Virus record (IMG/VR): IMGVR_UViG_3300001515_000126
Coordinates: 1 to 22,592 of that record
DNA length: 22,592 bases
DNA from: a virus
Strand: one strand, 5' to 3'
Shown: piece after piece, positions 14,801 through 21,531 of the stretch
Numbering within the stretch: the stretch's first letter is position 1
How the letters are laid out: every line of letters begins with the position of its first letter
Notes under the pieces: model-generated
The model's input: only the letters and a program-made list of their open reading frames with translations
What the model was told of the DNA's origin: nothing
Database searches by the model: none
Made by a program: the position numbers and the translations under genes

Positions 14801-17171
14801 TCTTACCTTTAGTAGTGCTTGTTATCTTAATACCTTTAAGCGCACTCTTGAAGAACGTAGAGTTTTGAAAAGGCTGAATCAAGTCACCAAGGTTAGCTAG
14901 TGTTACATCCTCTAGCATAGCTAAGTTATTATACATAGCGATAGAACCCGCAGCATTGTGCCCGCCCCAATTAGAGATACCATATCTACCAAAATAAGCA
15001 TTCACAGAGTCATTAATAAACTTAATTTCTCTAGTGTGCTCTTTATATAGGCGTTTATCTTCAGCAGTTCCTGCATACTTATCGTGAATTTTCTTACGAA
15101 GTCTACCTAACAGCTCACCCTTAGCACCCCACGTACGTGCAAACTCTACTGTCTTAGTACTTTCTCTAACCATATTACTAAGTATCTCAGCTGGGTCATT
15201 CTTTAACCAAGGCTCTAGGATTTCTTCCACTTGTACATCAACACCTTCTATCTTAATAGTACCGTGTAGTTCTCTTTCTTTCTGTAGGTGTTTAATAAAC
15301 GGCAGTGTGTCTAACACCTGTTTACCTTCCTTGTTAATCGAGGATACAGTCTTATTACTATTCAAGTAGAAGTTCTTAATGAATTGATTAGCATACTTCT
15401 GAGCATCTTCAGTAGTAGCTTTAGGATTCTGCTTAGTATGGATGAAGGCTAACACATCTTTAAAGGCCTTACCATCTTTAGTAATTAAGTCGAAGTTATA
15501 TTCTCTAGGGAAGTAATTGTCTAGCTCTGTTATTGCGCGAATATCTACATCATTATGGTAAGCTTTGTAGTCATCAAAGAAGTCTTTGAATCTACCCGCT
15601 AAGGCTTTAGCTTCATCAGTGTTATCACCTGCTTTAGCATAACCACGTAGTATCTTAACCGCTGATGTCTGTGTCTCCTTAGATGTAGTCTGTAATACAT
15701 CGTCATACAATGTCATCATCCAATGGTTATACGCTAAGTTAGAACGCTCTTCTACGGCTAGCTGACGTGCGCCTTTAGCTTTGAACTGGTGAAACATCAT
15801 ATCAGAGAACTGTCCTGTCTCAGGACCTAGTGCCTTCAGCTTAGTAGCAAGTGTACCTGAGAAGCTAACATCGATATGACGTAGTGTAAACGCAACATTA
15901 CGTTTGAATACACTCTTCATTACATCTTTCTTAACTTCTTGAGGTAAGAAGGTGTTATGCTTAAGCTTCTTACTCAATGCACCCGAGCCAAAACCAATAG
16001 CCATTAATGTGTATAGCTGCGAGTCATCAGCATCTAACGCAATACCTGCACCACCCATCATTAATGTACCAAACATAGGACGTACTGCCACTTCAAATGC
16101 TTTAGCGGTAAAGCTCTTATTCTTATACATCAACTCAGCAATTTCTATCTGTGCCTTAGTCCGCATATCTGTCATCTCATTAAACTTAGAATCGAGACTG
16201 GCTTTTATTTTAACGTCTAAATCTTTAAATGTTTCTTCTGATAGATTACCTTCCTTACGGGCTGTTCTAATCCCTTGTAACCCTCTGAGTAGGTGTGTGT
16301 TATTATCAATATTCTTTAACTGACTATAGAAATCTTTAACTGATGGTAGTTTGAATGTCTCTGTGATAAGCTCTTGTTCTTTAGGGGTTAGTTTACCTAC
16401 GTCATCTGTACCACGTATGATACGCTCCTCCACCTTAGCAAGTACCTGCTCCTCTGTTAGTCCTTTAGAGTACTTCTTGCTAAGCATCTTAATGAAGGCA
16501 TCACCACCAACAGCTAACACACCACCACTACCTGCTACGATAGCTAACATCTCAGGGTCTACTTCACCTGTCATAGCATAACTATGTAGGGCATATTCTC
16601 CTGCTGCAGTAGAGGCTCCTGTTGCTCCTAACACTAACTTACCTGCTTTAGCTGCCTTGACCCACGGTACAAGGTACGTTACTGGGTCAACAATAGCAGT
16701 AGCAACACGTCCACCTATTACCGCAGCATCAGTATCATACTTACCGCCCTTAAACTTAGGAAACTCTTTAAAGATTTCTTCTTGTCGCTCAGCTTCTGTG
16801 TCTGCTCTAGCCTCTTCCCAGTCCTTACCTTCAACTACAGTCTCATATGCAGTCTCTGCTAGTCTACCTAAGCTACCTAATATCATAGGCTCCTGGGCAG
16901 TACCATATGATACCTTACGAGCAATAGTAGGCTCGTCCTGTTCAACTACTGCTACATCCTCTAAACTATCAAAAGGATTATAAGCAGCAACAGGCTCCAC
17001 TGTTAGCACATCCTCAGCTACCACGACAGGAGCTATTGCAGCTATAGTAGGTTCTGGTGTAGCTATAGTAGGTTCTACATCATCATCAAAAGGATTATAC
17101 GCTTGTACTACTTCTTGTTCCTTCTTGCGTACCTCTTCCTCGTCATCAAAAGGATTATAGTTTTGAGTCAT
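11805..17171 (-). CDS. Giant polyvalent internal virion protein with zincin-like and ADP-ribosyltransferase-like modules
   Basis: 1788 aa, last gene of the late block, probably injected with the DNA like T7 gp16. Modules in order: acidic, disordered N-terminus with YNPFD at 5-9, 25-29 and 64-68 and EPTIA three times; Ala/Gly-rich hydrophobic segments at about 150-232 and 358-402; a long helical body; an LPD38-like region near 960-1090 (QFSSWAQAKTAQ); GGLV motif near 1149; a region at 1284-1423 resembling the ADP-ribosyltransferase fold of polyvalent proteins (MYIYSSSSSGEHKSID start, HGIKGNKREGELAIFNPED end); a second GGLV motif near 1430; and a C-terminal zincin-like module with H1588-EWA-H1592 and E1702 (HPGEVWAR) as possible third ligand. 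No Shine-Dalgarno is visible; the start is 2 nt after the preceding stop, so coupling is likely. Enzyme activities are inferred. Confidence 0.85.
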   Translation of the reverse strand: MTQNYNPFDDEEEVRKKEQEVVQAYNPFDDDVEPTIATPEPTIAAIAPVVVAEDVLTVEPVAAYNPFDSLEDVAVVEQDEPTIARKVSYGTAQEPMILGSLGRLAETAYETVVEGKDWEEARADTEAERQEEIFKEFPKFKGGKYDTDAAVIGGRVATAIVDPVTYLVPWVKAAKAGKLVLGATGASTAAGEYALHSYAMTGEVDPEMLAIVAGSGGVLAVGGDAFIKMLSKKYSKGLTEEQVLAKVEERIIRGTDDVGKLTPKEQELITETFKLPSVKDFYSQLKNIDNNTHLLRGLQGIRTARKEGNLSEETFKDLDVKIKASLDSKFNEMTDMRTKAQIEIAELMYKNKSFTAKAFEVAVRPMFGTLMMGGAGIALDADDSQLYTLMAIGFGSGALSKKLKHNTFLPQEVKKDVMKSVFKRNVAFTLRHIDVSFSGTLATKLKALGPETGQFSDMMFHQFKAKGARQLAVEERSNLAYNHWMMTLYDDVLQTTSKETQTSAVKILRGYAKAGDNTDEAKALAGRFKDFFDDYKAYHNDVDIRAITELDNYFPREYNFDLITKDGKAFKDVLAFIHTKQNPKATTEDAQKYANQFIKNFYLNSNKTVSSINKEGKQVLDTLPFIKHLQKERELHGTIKIEGVDVQVEEILEPWLKNDPAEILSNMVRESTKTVEFARTWGAKGELLGRLRKKIHDKYAGTAEDKRLYKEHTREIKFINDSVNAYFGRYGISNWGGHNAAGSIAMYNNLAMLEDVTLANLGDLIQPFQNSTFFKSALKGIKITSTTKGKTARNTKEPARYLAMNQTTQLQDEIQALSGITSEAANAISKTNQGFFKMIGLQNITSYARRFAYNSGAIDAYDTAVEFSKLNNKNIASIEKKTGKKWGEFTHKEHVKLLASSKATKKTEHLRKRMAYSGISPEDAKHIAQFKTFDAAFEGDVKHLLNSAGFRAMERDAKIPTVGNRLLYTQTKNPWLRLVGQFSSWAQAKTAQVNSLVARMEDGEAKLAVKMAGLLSVYGGVKTLREIVADGEISDESKDWGKFLADANQLSGNTGFFGNLASQQYINKYGNNPLDFFPAASTLTKSAEAIRSIDITDPFVVTPEIKKILPLPKTINILERTFGTEVYDMPEDKQIKDTEIKDGLATFSKGGLVSQVARLGFSKGGEASVDDTGTIVRDERVAFPKEKGYEYGTLAPVRRNVETGESEWAMPDIMRESLNAIDRAGATLMGDHSYDSEEKAVEDVLYSNVTGSAVRTIPKTLRKHKTPTKEKTIAPVPLPKEEKTMYIYSSSSSGEHKSIDPTKWNTATMGKADYSFTNEADASAWSGSYLIKKEVPHDILEKSINWGDGGQSKFVTKAFKDIKKEVDFDVDLEDGGIDVYPALTSHLGEKEAHKLLNKHGIKGNKREGELAIFNPEDVKVIEVTRKKFRRGGLVTQMNSLNLSLGGEVTEEYVPRSDVKREVLTEGQEIPGKGLSSLFKKSYIADAVYGAEVVGDDAFKEKYRREITEVADSFGLTPESVHFNLEHSAAQNYDGRYGKGGGDIVASTGYYSNDTEQPLSAQILYNIDHSKGSPSDIITSHKYADTTAHEWAHRFNQHLSDMDETGGTKKGGTNEAPPGTLSGYGFELAGDDYLKDYYSLSTREERRNFFNDKAMGEKSRMRKPLKKKVTTAMSYILSDPLIHQDIESKSNAGNVNYVAHPGEVWARTLADYHIIQKRGGIKHVIKEGGISTVYIDHPTSKGVGHMQKMSLTKETYDAIEEMLKEIKQEKYTISKLDDTRKQSKTSKRA
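16968..17159 (-). repeat. Direct repeats encoding YNPFD and EPTIA motifs
   Basis: A 17-bp sequence occurs exactly at 17083-17099 and 17143-17159, with a 15-bp match at 16968-16982; it encodes the YNPFD motifs. A separate 15-bp repeat occurs at 17041-17055 and 17062-17076 and encodes EPTIA with its flank. The first set is spaced 60 nt and about 115 nt apart. The repeats sit at the very N-terminus of the 1788-aa protein. Confidence 0.8.
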
Positions 17172-17173
17172 AT

Positions 17174-19636
17174 CTATTTTATTTTTGAAGTTTTATCGGT
17201 ATACTGCTGTAGTCTAGAAGCGGCTGGGTTATTGATAGGGTAACCACCTTTTGTAGTACCTGTTGTACTATTTAAGATACTATCTCCAGCATTCTTAACT
17301 GCGTTCTTAGCAGCACGTGTTTTATTTACAGCTCGTTGTTTTAACCTGTTAGTACTTGAGGATACATTAGCCTTACCTCTATTAAGAGTAGCATCAACAA
17401 CCTTACCTGTAGTAGATGTCTTTAACTTATCAGCTATCTGTGCCTTACGGGAGCCATACTTCTTACCAAACTTACCATTAACAATTTGCTGTGCCATAGG
17501 ATGTTTAGTAATCTTTAACTTATCAAGTAGCATACCAAGCTTCTCACCTGCAACACCTAACTGAGAGGATACCTGTCCTGTACGTAGGTAAGTAGAAATA
17601 ATAGAAGGGAGTTTTGCTGCGCTTCCACCAGGTAACCCTGGGAGTGCACGCATAACTTCATCAGATACGTCACCTAACCAACTACTAACATCTTCTATGG
17701 TAGTAGTATCAGCTGGCTGAGTAGCCCATTCATTATCTCTAGGGTCACCATTCATTCGAGGGACATCTTCAACCTCTTCTGTATATAAGTAACCAAGACC
17801 TAAACTCTCATACTTAACTTTATTCTTCTCTGTGAAAGGAAGGAACCTAACAGTCCCAGTAGAACTAGTACCTAAGATACCTTTAACACCGTCTTTAACA
17901 GTAAACTGAACATTCATATCTACAGGAGTAACTTGTGGAGGTGTAGCAGTACCATCTGACATCAACTGTAAGTCACCTGTAGGTGTTACTTCAGGGACAA
18001 TAGTACTAGATGTATCAGACAATGGTGTAAGCACATCTGCACCTTGTGTTTGTAGTGTGTAATAGTTAGCAGAGATATCACCTAATGAGGCATCTTTAAG
18101 TACTGTACCCCCGATTTCTTTTACATATCTCAGTAAGCCACTTTCATATTGAATACGCATATCGTCAGTTACAGCAGTACCAAACGGAACTACGTTGTAA
18201 GGTATAACATAGGCTGAGTTAGCTGTTAGTCCTGTATCAAACTCAAAAGTTCTAGAGGCTAAATCCTTCTTAGCAATGTTAGTAACATTAGTCCAATCAA
18301 TAGCATCTAACTTCTTAATATCTAATACTTCATCTGAACGGGCATCTTCCCTTACTTGTGTAGACGCTTGATTAATAGCTTGTTTAAGGGCATCGTGGTA
18401 GTTACGTCCTAGCTCTGTAGGTGTATATACCTTTTTACCTTTAGTACCTGTCTTACGATAGAAGTAATCACCATCACCTAGAGCTTTACTAGCTGATAGT
18501 GTAATTGTATTGATATCCTTATTCTCATCTCTACTACGTGCAGTATCAAAAGCCTTAGTCTTATTTGAGATTTTTACTACATTCTTAGCTAGCTCATCTT
18601 GGAAGGTAGTCAACTTCTTCTGTGCCTTAACTAGTGTGCTCTTAGCATTAGTTGCAATCTTCAAATCAGGATGCATCATAAGCTCTTGAAGACGTAATAC
18701 ATCACCCTCTAATACTGATAGCTGTGTGCCTGAGCTACTAACTGCCACAGGGTCGCCTACGCTTTCTGGAGTTGTAACAGATACGCTTTCTGGAGTTGTA
18801 ACAGATGCAGGTACTACAGTGCTTGAGTTACCTTCTTGAATGTTACGCTGCGCATTAAATAAAGCCTGCTGAAGCTTATCGTACGGCATACCTGAACTAA
18901 CATCCTGTGTATAAGCTACTGATGTAGCAAATGCTTGGATAACGCCCTCTCTATCTTCAATAGGTACTGTTGCAATATGAGCTGCCAACTGAGGATAATT
19001 ACTTAAGTTGGTTGTATACTCTGAAGTCAATTCTTCAGCTATTAACTTCTTATTAGACTTTTTATTCTTGTCTGAAGGAAACTCCCACTTAGACATCGTA
19101 GCTTTCTGTTCCTCTGTAAGAGGTGTTGACTTGCCTCTACGGTATGTAGTGACAGAACCTAAGTCCTCCTCAGTTAAAGGAATCTTCTCTTTAGGGTCTG
19201 TAAAACCAAGGTCATTCATCAAACCACGCATCCCAGTTGGTGTCTCTGCACGCATACTCGTATAGATACCTTCCTCGTTAGAATACTTAAGAGTTGGCTT
19301 CTCACCTAATACAGGCATATTAGCAGGTATCCACGAAGAACCTGCCATTTTACGTGCCGTCTCAAGACCAGCTAAATCTTTATAGCCACCAGCAATTACT
19401 TGACCCTGCGGTGTATCAATACCACCAGCAGAAGTAATACTTTCAATCTTAACCTCAGCAGCATCGTACTTCTTATTAGCAGCTGTTAGCTTAGTCTTTA
19501 ATAATTCATCTTGTCGCTTAGCTTTAATCTCAGCTAGACGCTCAATACGCTTTGATTCCGCAGCATCTGTTTCCGCCACTCCTTTAGCAACACCACCTGT
19601 AAAATGGAGTAGACCCTCACCAAAACTAATACCCAT
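17174..19636 (-). CDS. Large virion protein, probable internal core/ejection protein
   Basis: 820 aa, no family recognised. The N-terminus is Gly-rich (ISFGEGLLHFTGGVAKGVAE) and runs into a charged coiled-coil-like stretch to about residue 65. The centre is Thr/Ser/Pro-rich with an exact 8-residue duplication (SVTTPESV twice, residues about 277-292). The C-terminal 100 residues are basic and low-complexity (NRLKQRAVNKTRAAKNAVKNA). AGGAGG precedes the ATG, and the ATG abuts the 176-aa gene's stop. Position between the cationic protein and the giant polyvalent protein parallels T7 gp15. There is no visible enzymatic motif. It could alternatively be a tail-tube or adaptor component, but size and composition favour an internal protein. 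Confidence 0.75.
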   Translation of the reverse strand: MGISFGEGLLHFTGGVAKGVAETDAAESKRIERLAEIKAKRQDELLKTKLTAANKKYDAAEVKIESITSAGGIDTPQGQVIAGGYKDLAGLETARKMAGSSWIPANMPVLGEKPTLKYSNEEGIYTSMRAETPTGMRGLMNDLGFTDPKEKIPLTEEDLGSVTTYRRGKSTPLTEEQKATMSKWEFPSDKNKKSNKKLIAEELTSEYTTNLSNYPQLAAHIATVPIEDREGVIQAFATSVAYTQDVSSGMPYDKLQQALFNAQRNIQEGNSSTVVPASVTTPESVSVTTPESVGDPVAVSSSGTQLSVLEGDVLRLQELMMHPDLKIATNAKSTLVKAQKKLTTFQDELAKNVVKISNKTKAFDTARSRDENKDINTITLSASKALGDGDYFYRKTGTKGKKVYTPTELGRNYHDALKQAINQASTQVREDARSDEVLDIKKLDAIDWTNVTNIAKKDLASRTFEFDTGLTANSAYVIPYNVVPFGTAVTDDMRIQYESGLLRYVKEIGGTVLKDASLGDISANYYTLQTQGADVLTPLSDTSSTIVPEVTPTGDLQLMSDGTATPPQVTPVDMNVQFTVKDGVKGILGTSSTGTVRFLPFTEKNKVKYESLGLGYLYTEEVEDVPRMNGDPRDNEWATQPADTTTIEDVSSWLGDVSDEVMRALPGLPGGSAAKLPSIISTYLRTGQVSSQLGVAGEKLGMLLDKLKITKHPMAQQIVNGKFGKKYGSRKAQIADKLKTSTTGKVVDATLNRGKANVSSSTNRLKQRAVNKTRAAKNAVKNAGDSILNSTTGTTKGGYPINNPAASRLQQYTDKTSKIK
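18759..18806 (-). repeat. Perfect 24-bp tandem duplication
   Basis: Two identical 24-bp units lie head to tail at 18759-18782 and 18783-18806. They encode an exact 8-residue repeat in a Thr/Ser/Pro linker of the 820-aa virion protein. Identity at all third positions points to a recent slippage or unequal recombination event. Confidence 0.92.
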
Positions 19637-20166
19637 TACACTTCCTCCTGCTCTGCTTCAAACTCATTTACTTTAGATAACAATGAAGAAGGTAACTTAC
19701 TCTTAACCTCTTCAGGTTGCATCTTTCTAATATCTTCTGTAGCGATAGCACGTAAGTCATCCTCACGTTCATCTAAATCATCACCATCACTATCTAACTG
19801 GAAATCGATATCTACGTCACTAGCTAACCACATAAGTAAATATATAGTAGGCTCAACAAGCAGCAATAATAAATCAGGTGACCACTTACCTTCGTGGAAT
19901 CCTTTAGTAAGATACACTTGTGCAAGCATATCCAATGGAGTCCCCTCACGCATTGTTTGTAGTACATCCTCATAACTACCTTCTTCCGTCAGATGGTCAA
20001 AGATAAAGGCCATAGCCTTCTCTACATTAGTAAACTCAGGTGGCATCTCATAAGGTCTCTGAGCTGCTGGGTCAGCTGTTAGTGATTCCCCTGGTACAGG
20101 AGCATCGAAGGGGTCACCCCCTAACTTTTCAAAACCCTCTGACATATTAATTTGCTGTTCAATCAT
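19636..20166 (-). CDS. Virion-associated hypothetical protein (PGxSLT family)
   Basis: 176 aa. The N-terminal region GGDPFDAPVPGESLT, followed by a Pro-rich PPEFTNVEKAMAFIF segment, resembles a protein common beside structural genes in marine phages; I recall no assigned function. The middle is hydrophobic (PDLLLLLVEPTIYLLMWLAS, about residues 95-115), perhaps buried or membrane-inserting. The C-terminus is very acidic (DSDGDDLDEREDDL). An AGGA element precedes the ATG. It sits between the cationic 447-aa protein and the 820-aa protein, with touching ends, and is likely a minor virion or assembly protein. Confidence 0.68.
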   Translation of the reverse strand: MIEQQINMSEGFEKLGGDPFDAPVPGESLTADPAAQRPYEMPPEFTNVEKAMAFIFDHLTEEGSYEDVLQTMREGTPLDMLAQVYLTKGFHEGKWSPDLLLLLVEPTIYLLMWLASDVDIDFQLDSDGDDLDEREDDLRAIATEDIRKMQPEEVKSKLPSSLLSKVNEFEAEQEEV

Positions 20167-20178
20167 TATGTTATCCTA

Positions 20179-21522
20179 TTAACCGTAAATTTGTTTCATC
20201 TTATTGGCCTGCGCCTGTGCATAGGCACTACCACCTTGTGCTCCGCCATAACTAGCTGCAAAGTCTAAGCCAGTACCTGATTGACCACTCATTAATAATG
20301 AGCCACCACCAGCATCATATTGGTCACCAGTATCACCTGTAGAGAATCCTGCACCGTAAGGACTAGATGAACCAGAACTACCAAATAAACTTGAAGCAGC
20401 ATCTTTCAACTTGTCAGCTACATTGTTCTTCTCTTTAGGTGCAGCAGGGTCTTGAGGTGAAATGTAAGTAGGTGTACCTCCTGCGGCTGCACTACGAGTA
20501 GCACGTAAACCATCAGCAGTATACTCAAATGGCTTCGTTATACCACCTTCCCAATCAAATGACATAGACTTATCAACACCGCCTGTTTGCTCCCATAAGC
20601 CTCTGCCTTGGTCTAAGCCAACACTAGCTGCTTCTGAGTAATCATACATCTCTGACATCTGTCTCTGATATTCAACTGAACCAGGAGTACCTTGGAGAGT
20701 ACTTGTATAATCTTTATAGAATGATTTACCTACCTCATCATTATAACCAAAGGCTTTAGCTTGACGCATAGCACCTGCTTCACCACCCTCCATACTCATC
20801 TTCATCATACGTTGTTGTGCTTTAGGGGACATACGCTGGGCATACTCAGAAGGATTATTATTAACATAGTTCTGTGAAGCTCTCTCGTGAATCTCAGGAC
20901 CAATCTCACCTATCGCTTTATCATAAGCTACTTCAGCATTTGCATCTGCAAGATTTGTCTGAGCTTTGTACTCAGGCGAATACACACTAAGCCCTGAATC
21001 AGATAAGTAATTGAGTTTACCAAAGTCACCTGTAGACATAACGTCACTTGCACTCTTATACATATTAGATACACCATCCATAGTAGAACTACCTACTGCC
21101 TTAAAGCCAGCAGTAACCTTTTCTGAGATAGTAGCATTCTCACCTAATGTAGAAACACCTTTATTGTATGCGCCAACACCTGCATTAATACCGTAACCAA
21201 TACCACCACCAACAGCACCTGCTAGAGCACCTTTAAGTTTACCACCACTAGTAATGAAACCAGTAATAGCACCCTTACCCATAGCACCCCAGATACCTGC
21301 ATTAGCCCAGAGCCCTTGGAAGCCAGGGATAAAGCCAATGGCAATGGAGGCAAGGGGCCCCATCTTCTTGACAACTTTGCCAATACCTTTAGCTACGTTC
21401 TTAACCCCCTTCCATACTTTCTTAGCTACCTTACCGATACCTTTTACTACTTTCTTAACTACCTTAGTAACTGACTTAAACGCCTTCTTAACAGCCTTAA
21501 CAATTCCACTAAACCAACCCAT
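20179..21522 (-). CDS. Virion protein with Lys-rich amphipathic N-terminus, probable membrane-active ejection protein
   Basis: 447 aa. The first 55 residues hold 17 Lys and no Asp/Glu, in short repeats such as KVVKKVVKGIGKVAKK and KVWKGVKNVAKGIGKV, which would form an amphipathic helix like membrane-active peptides. It is followed by a Gly/Ala-rich hydrophobic part (ITGFITSGGKLKGALAGAVGGGIGYGINAGVGA, about 88-121), a polar helical middle and a Ser/Gly-rich C-terminus (SLFGSSGSSSPYGAGF). AGGAG precedes the ATG. Order and composition suggest a T7 gp14-like role in crossing the envelope during genome entry. No family assignment is certain; a head-assembly role is possible. Confidence 0.72.
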   Translation of the reverse strand: MGWFSGIVKAVKKAFKSVTKVVKKVVKGIGKVAKKVWKGVKNVAKGIGKVVKKMGPLASIAIGFIPGFQGLWANAGIWGAMGKGAITGFITSGGKLKGALAGAVGGGIGYGINAGVGAYNKGVSTLGENATISEKVTAGFKAVGSSTMDGVSNMYKSASDVMSTGDFGKLNYLSDSGLSVYSPEYKAQTNLADANAEVAYDKAIGEIGPEIHERASQNYVNNNPSEYAQRMSPKAQQRMMKMSMEGGEAGAMRQAKAFGYNDEVGKSFYKDYTSTLQGTPGSVEYQRQMSEMYDYSEAASVGLDQGRGLWEQTGGVDKSMSFDWEGGITKPFEYTADGLRATRSAAAGGTPTYISPQDPAAPKEKNNVADKLKDAASSLFGSSGSSSPYGAGFSTGDTGDQYDAGGGSLLMSGQSGTGLDFAASYGGAQGGSAYAQAQANKMKQIYG

Positions 21523-21531
21523 AATATTCTC

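Noticed and set aside
13240-16983. Several plus-strand open frames opposite the 1788-aa gene
   Set aside because: They are mirror images of a continuous coding frame, rich in Ser/Pro/Leu, with no ribosome sites or domains.
16968-17159. NPF motifs as eukaryotic endocytosis signals
   Set aside because: The setting is a bacterial virus with Shine-Dalgarno sites; a virion-assembly or docking role is more economical.
17174-17212. Short basic C-terminus of the 820-aa protein as the start of a separate small gene
   Set aside because: No start codon with ribosome site; it continues the upstream frame without interruption.
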